Source of the DNA: Mycobacterium sp. 852002-40037_SCH5390672
GTDB lineage: Bacteria > Actinomycetota > Actinomycetes > Mycobacteriales > Mycobacteriaceae
Assembly (NCBI RefSeq): GCF_001665875.1
Contig: NZ_LZTA01000133.1
Location: 1-41,855, forward strand
Length of the DNA stretch: 41,855 nt
Direction of reading: 5' to 3'
Position 1 is the stretch's first letter. Every line of letters begins with the position of its first letter. Below, one piece after another: positions 14,272 to 24,263 of this stretch. Below the pieces are notes generated by a model. It was not told the origin of the DNA, did no database searches, and saw only the letters and a list, made by a program, of their open reading frames with translations. The translations under genes and the position numbers were made by a program.

Positions 14272-16111
14272 TGTCAGCATGCTGACTGCTCAGCCGGTTA
14301 ATACTCGGGTCGATGTCAGGGTCGACGGCGACATCGTCAGCCGGTTCGCCACCTGTTGCCGCGCGCTCGGCATCGCGGTCTACCAGCGTCAGCGTCCGGC
14401 AGATCTGACCGCAGCTCGCTCCGGGTTCACCGCGCTGACCCGGCTCGCTCATGACCAATGCGACGCCTGGACGGGGCTGGCCGCTGCGGGCGACACGTCC
14501 TTTCGGGTGCTGGAGGCTGTTTCGCGCACCGCGGCCACGTCCGGCGTGTTGCAGCGACAGGTGGAGCTGACGCCCGGCACGGTGGGCTTCCGCTACGACT
14601 CCGGGCTGTATCTGCAGTTTCACGCTTCCAGTACCGATGAATTTCACCTCGCCTACGCTGCGGGCCTGGCGGCGGGCGGACGATTTGCTGAGGCCGACGA
14701 AATCGTTGGTCGCCTCACCGCGAGCCGCCCGAACTGGCGTGAGGCGCGCTGGGTGGCCGTCGTCATCAATTACCGTGCCGAGCGCTGGTCGGACGTCGTC
14801 AAGCTGCTGACCACGGTGGTCAACGACCAAGACCTCGACGCCGCGTTCTCGCACGCGGCCAAAATCACGCTGGGCATCGCGCTCGCCCGGCTCGGTATGT
14901 TTGCCCCGGCGTTGTCCTATCTCGAGGAACCCGAGGGTCCCGTCGCGGTGGCGGAGCTCGACGGCACCCTGGCCAAAGCGCTCGTCTTGCGCGCGCACGT
15001 CGACGAGGACTCGGCAAGCGAAGTTCTGCAGGATCTGTACGCCGCCCATCCCGAAAACGAACAGGTCGAACACGCGTTGTCCGACACCAGTTTTGGGATC
15101 GTTACCACCACCGCCGGCCGCATCGAGGCCCGCACCGACCCGTGGGACCCCGAAACCGAGCCCGGTCCCGGCGATTTCGTCGACCCCGAAGCCCAGGAGC
15201 GCAAGCGCATACTGCTGGCAGAGGCCGAACGCGAGCTCGACGAATTCATCGGCTTGGACAAAGTCAAAGACCAGGTGGCCCGACTCAAGAGCGCGGTCGC
15301 CATGGAGCTGGTGCGTAAGCAGCGCGGGCTCGAGGTGGCCCAGCGTACCCACCACCTGGTATTCACCGGCCCACCCGGGACCGGAAAGACCACCATCGCG
15401 CGGGTGGTCGCCAAAATCTATTGCGGCCTTGGCCTTTTGAAGCGGGAAAACATCAAGGAGGTGCACCGGGCCGACCTGATCGGCCAGCACATCGGTGAGA
15501 CCGAGGCCAAGACCAACGCGATCATCGACAGCGCACTTGATGGCGTGTTGTTTCTCGACGAGGCCTACTCGCTGGTGGCGACGGGTGCCAAGAACGACTT
15601 CGGTCTGGTGGCCATCGACACTCTGCTGGCCAGGATGGAGAACGACCGAGATCGGCTTGTGGTGATCGTCGCGGGATACCGCGCCGACCTGGATCGGTTC
15701 CTCGACACGAACCAGGGTCTGCGGTCGCGGTTCACCCGCAGCATCGACTTCCCGTCGTACAAGTCGCCTGAGCTGATCGAGATCGCGAACTTCATGGCCG
15801 CCAAACGCGACAGCGCATTCGACGAGTCCGCGCTCCATGATCTCGAGGCGTTGTTTTCGCATCTGGCCGAAGTGTCAAAAGCGGATGCAGCCGGGGTGGA
15901 ACGCCGAGGCCTCGATATCGCCGGTAACGGCCGATTCGTTCGTAACGTGGTCGAAAAGTCGGAAGAGGAACGCGAATTCCGGCTGGATCACTCCGAGCAC
16001 GCCCAAACCGGCGAGTTTACCGATGAGGAGCTGGTCACCATCACCGCCGAAGACGTCCGCAATTCGGTTGCTCCGTTGCTGCAAGGCCTCGGTCTGCAGG
16101 AGCCGGCATGA
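14258..16111 (+). CDS. eccA3: ESX-3 secretion system AAA+ ATPase EccA3
   Basis: A 617-aa cytosolic CbxX/CfqX-type AAA+ ATPase. The N-terminal half (about 10-290) is TPR-like (DAWTGLAAAG, NYRAERWSDVV). The C-terminal half has Walker A GPPGTGKT near residues 371-378 and Walker B GVLFLDEAYS near 429. EccA proteins are thought to help release EspG from PE-PPE substrates. GTG 14258 is used because the frame is open there, but it has no nearby ribosome site; ATG 14279 is another option. The best ribosome site serves ATG 14242, out of frame. The end overlaps eccB3 (ATGA). Transcription likely starts near the Zur and IdeR boxes. Confidence 0.95.
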   Translation: MERGDVSMLTAQPVNTRVDVRVDGDIVSRFATCCRALGIAVYQRQRPADLTAARSGFTALTRLAHDQCDAWTGLAAAGDTSFRVLEAVSRTAATSGVLQRQVELTPGTVGFRYDSGLYLQFHASSTDEFHLAYAAGLAAGGRFAEADEIVGRLTASRPNWREARWVAVVINYRAERWSDVVKLLTTVVNDQDLDAAFSHAAKITLGIALARLGMFAPALSYLEEPEGPVAVAELDGTLAKALVLRAHVDEDSASEVLQDLYAAHPENEQVEHALSDTSFGIVTTTAGRIEARTDPWDPETEPGPGDFVDPEAQERKRILLAEAERELDEFIGLDKVKDQVARLKSAVAMELVRKQRGLEVAQRTHHLVFTGPPGTGKTTIARVVAKIYCGLGLLKRENIKEVHRADLIGQHIGETEAKTNAIIDSALDGVLFLDEAYSLVATGAKNDFGLVAIDTLLARMENDRDRLVVIVAGYRADLDRFLDTNQGLRSRFTRSIDFPSYKSPELIEIANFMAAKRDSAFDESALHDLEALFSHLAEVSKADAAGVERRGLDIAGNGRFVRNVVEKSEEEREFRLDHSEHAQTGEFTDEELVTITAEDVRNSVAPLLQGLGLQEPA

Positions 16112-17742
16112 CCAACCCGGAGCCATCCGGCGAGCGCCGATCGTTCTCCTCTCGAACACCCGTCAACGACAACCCGGACCAGGTCGAGTACCGGCGCGGT
16201 TTCGTCACCCGCCACCAGGTCAGCGGCTGGCGATTCGTGATGCGGAGGATCGCCTCCGGCATCGCCCTACACGACACCAGGATGCTCGTTGATCCGCTGC
16301 GCACCCAGTCGCGCGCGGTCTTGATGGGCGCGCTCCTGCTGATCACCGGGCTGGCGGGCTGCTTCGTGTTTTCACTGATCCGGCCCAGCGGGACGGCGGG
16401 TACCAACGCCGTACTCGCCGACCGGTCAACCGCCGCACTGTATGTACGCATCGGTGACGATCTGCACCCGGTGCTCAACCTGACCTCGGCCCGGCTGATC
16501 GTGGGCCGTGCGGTCAATCCCACCACGGTGAAAAGCAGTGAGCTGGACCGGTTTCCGCGCGGCAACCTGATCGGCATCCCCGGCGCCCCCGAACGCATGG
16601 TGGAAAACCCCTCGCACGACGCGAACTGGACGGTGTGTGACGCCGTCAGCGAAACTGCTTCGGGCGGCCATGCCGTGCACAGCACGGGCGTCACGGTGAT
16701 CGCCGGCCGGCCGGACAACAGCGGCGCGCGGGCGACCACGCTCGGGTCCAAGCAGGCGATCCTGGTCGACTCCCCGAGTGAAAAGGGCGGCAGCACCTGG
16801 CTGCTGTGGGATGGCAGGCGCAGCCAGATCAACCTGGCCGACCACGCGATCACGAACGCACTTGGTTTGGGACAGGGGAACTCTGAGGTGCCCGCGCCGC
16901 GGCCCATCGCGTTGGGCTTGTTCAACGCGATCACCGAAGGACCCTCGCTGACCGCACCGGTCATCCCGAACGCCGGCGCCCCGGCACCCTTCAGCGTGCC
17001 GGCGCCGATCGGGGCGGTGGTGGTGTCCTATGCCCTGGATCAGAGCTCGTCTGGTTCGCCCCGCTACTACGCGGTGTTGCCGGACGGCCTGCAACAAATC
17101 TCGCCGGTTCTCGCCGCGATCCTGCGCAACACCAATTCCTATGGGCTGGACCAACCTCCGCGCCTGGGTGCCGATGCGGTGGCCAAGCTGCCGGTGTCGC
17201 GGATGCTGGACACCGCGCGCTACCCGGATCAGCAGGTTGCCTTGGTCGACGCGGCCAAGTCCCCAGTCACCTGCGCCTATTGGAGCAAGCCGGCCGGGGC
17301 CGCCACCAGCTCGCTGAACCTGCTTTCCGGATCGGCCCTGCCGGTAGCGGAATCGATACGCACCGTCGACCTGGTCGGCGGCGGTTCCCCGCAGGACAGC
17401 CCGGTGGCCACCCGCGTCGCCCTGGCGCCGGGCACCGGCTACTTCACCCAGACGGTCGGCGGCGGCCCAGACACGCCCGGCGCCGGGTCGCTGTTCTGGG
17501 TGTCCGACACCGGTGTCCGCTACGGCATCGACAACGAGGCCGAGCACTCCACCGCCGCGCATGGCAAAACGGTTGAGGCCCTTGGTCTTAGCGGGTCTCC
17601 GGTTCCCATCCCATGGTCGGTGCTGTCGCTTTTCGCTAAGGGTCCGACGTTATCGCGCGCCGACGCGTTGCTGGCGCACGACGGGCTGACGCCCGACCAG
17701 AAGCCCGGCCACGTGGCATCAGCTGAGGGAGCGTCCCGATGA
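16108..17742 (+). CDS. eccB3: ESX-3 core membrane component EccB3
   Basis: A 544-aa protein with a short cytosolic N-terminus (about 1-70), one membrane helix at 71-91 and a large periplasmic domain. EccB is part of the ESX core complex with EccC, EccD and EccE. The N-terminal VTRHQVSGWRFVMRR motif is typical of the family. It overlaps eccA3 and eccC3 by four bases each (ATGA), so the three are coupled. Length is near the M. tuberculosis protein. Confidence 0.96.
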   Translation: MTNPEPSGERRSFSSRTPVNDNPDQVEYRRGFVTRHQVSGWRFVMRRIASGIALHDTRMLVDPLRTQSRAVLMGALLLITGLAGCFVFSLIRPSGTAGTNAVLADRSTAALYVRIGDDLHPVLNLTSARLIVGRAVNPTTVKSSELDRFPRGNLIGIPGAPERMVENPSHDANWTVCDAVSETASGGHAVHSTGVTVIAGRPDNSGARATTLGSKQAILVDSPSEKGGSTWLLWDGRRSQINLADHAITNALGLGQGNSEVPAPRPIALGLFNAITEGPSLTAPVIPNAGAPAPFSVPAPIGAVVVSYALDQSSSGSPRYYAVLPDGLQQISPVLAAILRNTNSYGLDQPPRLGADAVAKLPVSRMLDTARYPDQQVALVDAAKSPVTCAYWSKPAGAATSSLNLLSGSALPVAESIRTVDLVGGGSPQDSPVATRVALAPGTGYFTQTVGGGPDTPGAGSLFWVSDTGVRYGIDNEAEHSTAAHGKTVEALGLSGSPVPIPWSVLSLFAKGPTLSRADALLAHDGLTPDQKPGHVASAEGASR

Positions 17743-20700
17743 GCCGACTGATTTTCGAAGCGCGCCGCCGGCTGGCGCCACCGGTTACCCGCAAGGGCAC
17801 CATCACCATCGAGGCACCGCCCGAGCTGCCCCGGGTGATTCCGCCTTCATTCCTGCGCCGGGCGATGCCCTACGTGCTGGTGATCCTGATCGTCGGGATG
17901 ATCGTCGCCCTGTTCGCCACCGGGATGCGGATGATCTCTCCGCAGACGCTGTTCTTCCCGTTCGTGCTGCTGCTGGCTGCCACCGCGATGTATCGCGGCA
18001 ACGACAACAAGATGCGCACCGAGGAGGTCGATGCCGAGCGCGCCGACTACCTGCGCTACCTGTCGGTGGTCCGCGACAACATCCGGACCCAGGCCACCCA
18101 GCAACGCGCCGCCGCGCAGTGGTCCCACCCGGAGCCGACAGCGCTGACCACCGTGCCCGGATCCCGCCGTCAGTGGGAGCGCGACCCGCACGATCCCGAC
18201 TTTTTGGTGCTGCGGGCCGGCCGCCACCATGTGCCGTTGGCCACCGCGCTGCGCGTCAATGACACCGCCGATGAAATCGACCTGGAGCCGGTGTCGCACA
18301 GCGCATTACGTAGCCTGCTCGACACTCACCGCACCGTGCGCGACGTGCCGACCGGAATAGATCTGACCAAGGTCTCGCGGATCACCGTCATCGGCGCCGA
18401 AGACGAGGCGCGAGCGGCGTTGCGTGCCTGGATCGCTCAGGCAGTGACGTGGCATGACCCGACGATGCTCGGGGTGGCCCTGGTCACTCGCGACGTGGAG
18501 AGCCCCGAATGGTCCTGGCTGAAGTGGCTGCCGCACATCGACATTCCCGGTGAGGTCGACGGTGTCGGCCCGGCCCGCTTCCTGTCGACCAGCCCCGAAG
18601 AATTGGTCTCGGCGCTGGGCTCGGCGCTCGTCGACCGTCCGGCATTCACCGGAGAGCCCGCGGACGCACTGCGGCACCTGCTGATCGTCGTCGACGACCC
18701 CGACTACGACCTGACCGCGTCGGCCCTGGCGGTCGGCCGGGCGGGTGTGACCGTAGTGCACCGCAGCACCACAGCTCCGCACCGCGAGCAGTATTCGGAC
18801 CCGGAAAAGCCGATCCTGCGCATCAGGGGCGGCGCCATCGAGCGCTGGCAGACCGGCGGCTGGCAACCCTACATCGACCACGCCGATCAGCTGGGTGCCG
18901 ACGAGGCTGCGCACCTTGCGCGGCAGCTGGCGCGCTGGGACTCCAACCCGACCCACGCCGGGTTGCGCTCGGCGGCCACCCGCGGTGCCACCTTCACCAC
19001 GCTGCTGGGTATTCCGGACGCGTCCCGCCTGGACGTACCCACGCTGTGGGCGCCCCGCCGCCGCGAGGACGAGTTGCGGGTTCCCATCGGGGTCACCGCG
19101 ACCGGTGAGCCACTGATGTTCGACCTCAAAGACGAAGCCGAGGGCGGGATGGGTCCGCACGGCCTGATGATCGGTATGACAGGCTCGGGCAAGTCTCAGA
19201 CCCTGATGTCGATTCTGTTGTCGCTGTTGACGACTCATTCGGCGGACCGGCTGATCGTCATCTACGCCGACTTCAAGGGTGAGGCCGGCGCCGACAGCTT
19301 CCGCGACTTCCCGCAAGTCGTCGCGGTGATCTCCAACATGGCGGAGAAGAAGTCGCTCGCCGACCGGTTCGCCGATACGCTGCGCGGCGAGGTGGCCCGT
19401 CGTGAGACGTTGCTGCGTGAGGCCGGCCGTCAGGTTCAGGGCAGCGCGTTCAACTCGGTGGTGGAGTACGAGGCCGCCGTCGCGGCCGGACATGACCTGC
19501 CACCGATCCCCACGCTGTTCGTGGTCGCCGACGAGTTCACGCTGATGCTGGCCGATCACCCGGAATACGCGGAGTTGTTCGATTACGTTGCCCGAAAGGG
19601 TCGTTCGTTCCGCATCCACATCCTGTTCGCGTCGCAGACGCTGGACGTCGGGAAGATCAAGGACATCGACAAGAACACCTCCTATCGCATCGGTCTGAAG
19701 GTGGCCAGTTCCAGCGTCTCCCGCCAGATCATCGGCGTGGAGGACGCCTATCACATCGAATCCGGCAAAGAGCACAAAGGTGTCGGCTTCTTGGTGCCCG
19801 CTCCCGGTGCGACTCCGATCAAGTTCCGCAGCACCTATGTCGACGGCATCTACGATCCTCCCCAAAAGGCGAAAACCTTTGTGGTTTCCGCTGTCCCGGA
19901 GCCGAAGCTGTTCACGGCCGGAAGAGTCGAGCCGGAGCAGGACACCGTGGTCACCAGCGTCGAGGACGACGAACTTGTCGGGCCGCCGCGCAGGCTGATC
20001 GCTACCATCGGCGACCAACTGGCCGGTTACGGGCCGCGTGCACCGCAGCTGTGGCTGCCGCCGCTGGACGAGCCGATTCCGCTGACTGCGGTGCTGGCTC
20101 GTGCCGGTGTGCCGCAGCGGCAGTGGCAGTGGCCGCTCGGTGAGATCGACAAGCCGTTTGAGATGCGTCGCGACCCGCTTGTCTTCGAGGCTGCATCGTC
20201 GGCCGGGAACATGGTCATCCACGGTGGCCCCAAATCGGGGAAGTCGACTGCGCTGCAGACGTTTATCTTGTCGGCGGCCAGCCTGCACTCGCCGCGCGAG
20301 GTCACCTTCTACTGCTTGGACTACGGCGGCGGAAAGCTACGCGCCCTGGAAGATCTGGCACACGTCGGCAGCGTTGCGTCGGCGCTGGAACCCGAACGTA
20401 TCCGGCGTACCTTCGGGGAGCTCGAGCAGCTGCTGCTGTCGCGGCAGAGGCGAGAGTCGTTCCGGGACAAGCACGGTTCTGCTCCCGACGACGGCTACGG
20501 TGAAGTGTTCCTGGTCATCGACAACCTCTACGCGTTCGGGCGTGACAATACGGACCAGTTCAACACGCGTAACCCGTTGCTGGCCAAGGTTACTGAGCTG
20601 GTGAATATCGGCCTGGCGTATGGCATTCACGTCGTCGTCACCACGCCGAGCTGGCTGGAGGTGCCGTTGTCCATGCGCGACGGCCTCGGGCTGCGGCTCG

Positions 20701-21707
20701 AGCTCAAGCTGCACGACGCGCGGGACAGCAACGTGCGGGTGCTCGGCGCGCTGCGTCGCCCCGCCGAAGCCGTGCCGCACGATCAGCCGGGACGCGGCTT
20801 GACCATGTCCGCCGAGCATTTCCTCTTCGCGACACCGGAACTGGATCAGGTGGCCGCGCTCAATGCCCGCTACCCGGACATCACCGCGCCGCCCGTTCGG
20901 CTGCTGCCGACCAACCTGGTCCCCGAGGCACTGGGTGCGTTGTATCGCGGCCCGGAGCAGGTGGTCATCGGCCAGCGCGAAGAAGATCTCGCGCCGGTCG
21001 TGGTCAACTTCGCCGAAAACCCGCTGCTGATGGTGTTCGGCGACAGCAAAACGGGTAAGACCACGTTGCTGCGCCACCTCATTCGCACGGTCCGTGAGCA
21101 CTCTTCGCCCGATCAGGTGGCCTTCACCGTGCTGGACCGGCGGCTGCACCTGGTCGACGAGCCGTTGTTCAACGACAACGAGTACACCGCCAATATCGAC
21201 CGCATCATCCCGGCGATGTTGGGGCTGGCCAACCTCATCGAATCGCGTCGGCCGCCGGCGGGGTTGTCACCCGGCGAGCTGTCCCGCTGGACCTACACGG
21301 GCCACACTCATTACCTGATCATCGACGACGTGGACCAGATTCCGGACTCGCCGGCGATGAGCGGCCCGTATATCGGGCAGCGGCCGTGGACTCCGCTGAT
21401 CGGGATTCTGTCGCAGGCGGCTGATTTGGGGTTGCGGGTGATCGTCACCGCACGGGCCACCGGATCGGGGCATGCGTTGATGACGAACCCGCTGTTGCGC
21501 CGTTTCAACGACTTGCAGGCAACCACGTTGATGCTGGGCGGCAACCCGCAAGACAGCGGCAAGATCCGCGGTCAACGATTCGGCCGGTTGCCTGCCGGGC
21601 GGGCGATTCTGTTGGGCGACAGCGATAGCCCCGCCTACGTGCAGCTGGTCAATCCGTTGGCCCGGGAGTCGGTGATCGAGGGCGCCAACGACGGTTTCGC
21701 CCACTGA
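17739..21707 (+). CDS. eccC3: ESX-3 motor ATPase EccC3 (FtsK/SpoIIIE type)
   Basis: A 1322-aa protein, unsplit as in ESX-3. It has two membrane helices (about 43-62 and 69-85), a DUF domain, and three ATPase modules with Walker A motifs GMTGSGKS (about 480-487), GGPKSGKS (about 829-836) and GDSKTGKT (about 1101-1108). The modules drive export of EsxG-EsxH and PE-PPE pairs; the last one usually binds the Esx signal. VVADEFTLM and LVIDN/LIIDD are Walker B-like. The stop is 43 bases before pe5. Confidence 0.96.
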   Translation: MSRLIFEARRRLAPPVTRKGTITIEAPPELPRVIPPSFLRRAMPYVLVILIVGMIVALFATGMRMISPQTLFFPFVLLLAATAMYRGNDNKMRTEEVDAERADYLRYLSVVRDNIRTQATQQRAAAQWSHPEPTALTTVPGSRRQWERDPHDPDFLVLRAGRHHVPLATALRVNDTADEIDLEPVSHSALRSLLDTHRTVRDVPTGIDLTKVSRITVIGAEDEARAALRAWIAQAVTWHDPTMLGVALVTRDVESPEWSWLKWLPHIDIPGEVDGVGPARFLSTSPEELVSALGSALVDRPAFTGEPADALRHLLIVVDDPDYDLTASALAVGRAGVTVVHRSTTAPHREQYSDPEKPILRIRGGAIERWQTGGWQPYIDHADQLGADEAAHLARQLARWDSNPTHAGLRSAATRGATFTTLLGIPDASRLDVPTLWAPRRREDELRVPIGVTATGEPLMFDLKDEAEGGMGPHGLMIGMTGSGKSQTLMSILLSLLTTHSADRLIVIYADFKGEAGADSFRDFPQVVAVISNMAEKKSLADRFADTLRGEVARRETLLREAGRQVQGSAFNSVVEYEAAVAAGHDLPPIPTLFVVADEFTLMLADHPEYAELFDYVARKGRSFRIHILFASQTLDVGKIKDIDKNTSYRIGLKVASSSVSRQIIGVEDAYHIESGKEHKGVGFLVPAPGATPIKFRSTYVDGIYDPPQKAKTFVVSAVPEPKLFTAGRVEPEQDTVVTSVEDDELVGPPRRLIATIGDQLAGYGPRAPQLWLPPLDEPIPLTAVLARAGVPQRQWQWPLGEIDKPFEMRRDPLVFEAASSAGNMVIHGGPKSGKSTALQTFILSAASLHSPREVTFYCLDYGGGKLRALEDLAHVGSVASALEPERIRRTFGELEQLLLSRQRRESFRDKHGSAPDDGYGEVFLVIDNLYAFGRDNTDQFNTRNPLLAKVTELVNIGLAYGIHVVVTTPSWLEVPLSMRDGLGLRLELKLHDARDSNVRVLGALRRPAEAVPHDQPGRGLTMSAEHFLFATPELDQVAALNARYPDITAPPVRLLPTNLVPEALGALYRGPEQVVIGQREEDLAPVVVNFAENPLLMVFGDSKTGKTTLLRHLIRTVREHSSPDQVAFTVLDRRLHLVDEPLFNDNEYTANIDRIIPAMLGLANLIESRRPPAGLSPGELSRWTYTGHTHYLIIDDVDQIPDSPAMSGPYIGQRPWTPLIGILSQAADLGLRVIVTARATGSGHALMTNPLLRRFNDLQATTLMLGGNPQDSGKIRGQRFGRLPAGRAILLGDSDSPAYVQLVNPLARESVIEGANDGFAH

Positions 21708-21750
21708 TGGCTAAGCAAGTGAGAACAGCAGGACCACGAAAGGGGTAATG

Positions 21751-22059
21751 ATGACGTTGCGAGTGGTTCCCGAGGGACTGGCCGCCACCAGCGCTGCGGT
21801 GGAGGCGCTGACGGCGCGGCTGGCGGCCGCGCATGCGGCGGCGGCTCCGGCGATCACCGCGGTGGTGCCGCCGGCGGTGGATCCGGTATCGCTGCAGACG
21901 GCCGTCGGATTCAGCGCGCAGGGCCAGGAGCACTCGGCCGTGGCGGCCCAAGGCGTCGAGGAGTTGGGCCGCGCGGGGATCGGCGTCGGGGAAGCCGGCG
22001 CAAGCTACCTCGCGGGAGACACCGCGGCCGCCGCGACGTACGGGATTGCGGGCGCCTGA
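21751..22059 (+). CDS. pe5: PE family protein PE5
   Basis: A 102-aa PE-only protein, MTLRVVPEGLAATSAAVEAL at the N-terminus, with the PE-domain helix pair and the general secretion motif YLAGD (YxxxD) near the C-terminus. ATG 21751 is preferred: the AAAGGGG ribosome site at 21738-21744 is six bases upstream, against three for ATG 21748. It pairs with PPE4 and is exported by ESX-3; in M. tuberculosis PE5-PPE4 supports siderophore-linked iron uptake. Confidence 0.95.
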   Translation: MTLRVVPEGLAATSAAVEALTARLAAAHAAAAPAITAVVPPAVDPVSLQTAVGFSAQGQEHSAVAAQGVEELGRAGIGVGEAGASYLAGDTAAAATYGIAGA

Positions 22060-22062
22060 CCG

Positions 22063-23553
22063 ATGACCTCCCCCGCCGCGCCCTTCTGGATGGCTTTGCC
22101 ACCCGAGGCGCATTCGGCGTTGCTCAGCGCCGGCCCAGGACCGGGACCGCTGTTGACGGCCGCCGGTGCATGGACCGCGCTGAGCACCCAATACGCCTCG
22201 GCGGCAGCCGAACTCAGTGGGCTGCTGGCGGAGGCACAGGCTGGGGCCTGGGCGGGACCGAGCGCCGAGCAGTACGTGGCGGCCCACCTGCCGTATCTGG
22301 CTTGGCTGCAGCAGGCCAGTGCCAATAGCGCCGCGCTCGCCGCGCAGCATGAGATAGCGGCGGCGGCTTACACCACGGCTTTGGCGGCCATGCCGACGCT
22401 GCCCGAGCTGGCGACCAACCATGTGGTCCACGGCGTGCTGATGGCGACGAACTTCTTCGGCATCAATACCATTCCGATTGCGGTCAATGAAGCCGACTAC
22501 GCGCGGATGTGGGTCCAGGCGGCCATCACGATGGGCACCTACCAGGCCGTCTCGGGCTCTGCATTGGCCACGGCGCCGCGCACCACGGCGGCGCCGTCCA
22601 TCGTGAATCCCGGCGGCCAAACCAACAGCCTCGCGGTCAACGCCTCGCAGAACACCTCCGGGGATTGGTGGCAGAACTTCATCCAGCAGTTGTCGAAGTT
22701 CCTGCAGGACTTCTTCCAGAACATCCAGCAGATGTTGCAGAACTTCTCCTCGAATCTGCCGGCGTTTCTGGCGGCCAACGGACCGCTGCTGTTCTTCGTT
22801 GCCTACCAAGTGTTTTTCAACGCCGTCGGATGGCCAACCTGGGGCGCGCTGCTGACCGCACCGTTCTTGCTGCCGATACTGCTGGGCATCGGCCTCAGTT
22901 CGTTGCTCACCCCGCCGGTCGAGGTCGCGCCGGATGCCGTTCCCGCCGTCGTGGCGCCGGTACCGACGTCGAACAGGCCGTCCATGCCGCCGGCGGTAGC
23001 GCTGGCTCCGACGGTGGCGACTCCCGCCGGCGCCTCGGCCGCCACGGTCGCCGCGGGTTCCGCCGCGCCCGCCGCGCCGGCGCCGGCGGTCGCGACCGCC
23101 AACTTCGCCTACCTAATCGCCGTCGGCGGTGACCCCGAAACCGGTGTCGGTCCCGCGCTGGGGGGTCGCGGCGGAGCCAAGGCGCCGGCGGCCACCGTCC
23201 CGGCGGCCGGTGTGGCGGCGCCGAGCCGGGCCGAGGCGCGGGCGCGGCGCCGTCGGCGAGCCCCGCTGCACGACCATGCCGACGAGTTCGCGGACATGGA
23301 CGCCGACATCGGTGTACCGCCGGGCTACAGCGATGAGGAGCGGCTGGTTGCCGCGGTGGCGTCGGGAAAGGGAGCCGGAACACTGGGCTTCGCCGGAACC
23401 TCGCAGCAGGAGGCCACGTTCCAGGCGGCCGGATTGACCAAGCTGGCCGGCGGCGAGTTCGGCGGCGGCCCGCGAATGCCCATGGTGCCGGGCACCTGGG
23501 AGCACGATCCAGATCACCCGGCAGGCCCAACCGAGCATCGAGAAGGGGGATAA
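22063..23553 (+). CDS. ppe4: PPE family protein PPE4 (PPW subgroup)
   Basis: A 496-aa PPE protein starting MTSPAAPFWMALPPEAHS, three bases after the pe5 stop. The PPE domain has GAWAGPSAEQY and TNFFGINTIPIAVNEADY. A hydrophobic stretch lies near residues 238-285, and an Ala/Pro-rich linker leads to the tail with GFAGTS and PMVPGTW. It would form a heterodimer with PE5, be recognised by EspG3 and leave through ESX-3. Confidence 0.95.
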   Translation: MTSPAAPFWMALPPEAHSALLSAGPGPGPLLTAAGAWTALSTQYASAAAELSGLLAEAQAGAWAGPSAEQYVAAHLPYLAWLQQASANSAALAAQHEIAAAAYTTALAAMPTLPELATNHVVHGVLMATNFFGINTIPIAVNEADYARMWVQAAITMGTYQAVSGSALATAPRTTAAPSIVNPGGQTNSLAVNASQNTSGDWWQNFIQQLSKFLQDFFQNIQQMLQNFSSNLPAFLAANGPLLFFVAYQVFFNAVGWPTWGALLTAPFLLPILLGIGLSSLLTPPVEVAPDAVPAVVAPVPTSNRPSMPPAVALAPTVATPAGASAATVAAGSAAPAAPAPAVATANFAYLIAVGGDPETGVGPALGGRGGAKAPAATVPAAGVAAPSRAEARARRRRRAPLHDHADEFADMDADIGVPPGYSDEERLVAAVASGKGAGTLGFAGTSQQEATFQAAGLTKLAGGEFGGGPRMPMVPGTWEHDPDHPAGPTEHREGG

Positions 23554-23626
23554 GACAGTCAGCACGATGCAGCTCGATACCCCAAACCCCAAGGGCAGCA
23601 AAGAGATCTAGGAGAAAGGAATCACT

Positions 23627-23920
23627 ATGAGTATGTTGGACGCTCATATTCCCCAGTTGGTGGCCGCGCAATCAGCGTTCGGTGCCAAGTCGGGGTTGAT
23701 GCGCAGCACGATCAGCCAGGCCGAGCAGGAAGCGATGTCGGCGCAGGCGTATCACCAGGGTGAGTCTTCGGTGGCATTTCAGGCCGCGCATGCCCGGTTC
23801 GTGGAGGCCGCTGCGCGGGTGAACACATTGCTTGATATCGCACAGGCCAACCTCGGCGACGCTGCGGGCACCTATGTGGCCGCCGACGCTGCCGCCGCGT
23901 CCGGTTACACCGGGTTCTGA
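23627..23920 (+). CDS. esxG: ESX-3 secreted protein EsxG
   Basis: A 97-aa WXG100-family protein forming a helical hairpin. The turn reads HQGES rather than WxG, as is normal for EsxG. The C-terminal secretion signal YVAAD (YxxxD) is present. It forms a 1:1 complex with EsxH and is the main ESX-3 substrate for iron and zinc acquisition. A GGAGAAAGGA ribosome site (23610-23619) precedes the ATG. It is followed by esxH after 42 bases. Confidence 0.97.
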   Translation: MSMLDAHIPQLVAAQSAFGAKSGLMRSTISQAEQEAMSAQAYHQGESSVAFQAAHARFVEAAARVNTLLDIAQANLGDAAGTYVAADAAAASGYTGF

Positions 23921-23962
23921 CACAGCCGCTTTAGAAGCCAACAACCCGCGAAAGGACTTGTG

Positions 23963-24253
23963 ATGTCACAGATCATGTACAACTACCCGGCGATGTTGAG
24001 CCACGCCGCCGACATGTCGGGCTATGCCGGCACGTTGCAGGGGCTCGGCGCCGACATCGCCAGCGAGCAGGCGACGCTGTCCAACGCCTGGCAGGGTGAC
24101 ACCGGGATGACGTACCAGGTGTGGCAGGCCCAATGGAACCAGGCGATGGAAAGCCTGGTGCGGGCCTACCAGGCGATGTCCAGCACGCATGAGGCCAACA
24201 CCATGTCCATGCTGGCGCGCGACCAGGCCGAAGCCGCCAAATGGGGCGGTTAG
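23963..24253 (+). CDS. esxH: ESX-3 secreted protein EsxH (TB10.4)
   Basis: A 96-aa WXG100 protein with the WQG turn (NAWQGDTGMTY). ATG 23963 gives the normal length; GTG 23960 adds one residue. It is the EsxG partner. In M. tuberculosis the EsxG-EsxH pair affects host vesicle trafficking and metal uptake. His residues near the C-terminus (STHEANT) recall the zinc site reported for EsxG-EsxH. Confidence 0.97.
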   Translation: MSQIMYNYPAMLSHAADMSGYAGTLQGLGADIASEQATLSNAWQGDTGMTYQVWQAQWNQAMESLVRAYQAMSSTHEANTMSMLARDQAEAAKWGG

Positions 24254-24263
24254 TACCGCCTGG

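Noticed and set aside
14234..15862. A 542-codon open frame on the minus strand opposite eccA3
   Set aside because: It is antisense to a well-supported gene, has no family motifs, and is expected from high GC at third codon positions.
18306..20288. A 660-codon open frame on the minus strand opposite eccC3
   Set aside because: Arg/Gln-rich shadow of eccC3 without any recognisable domain or start signal.
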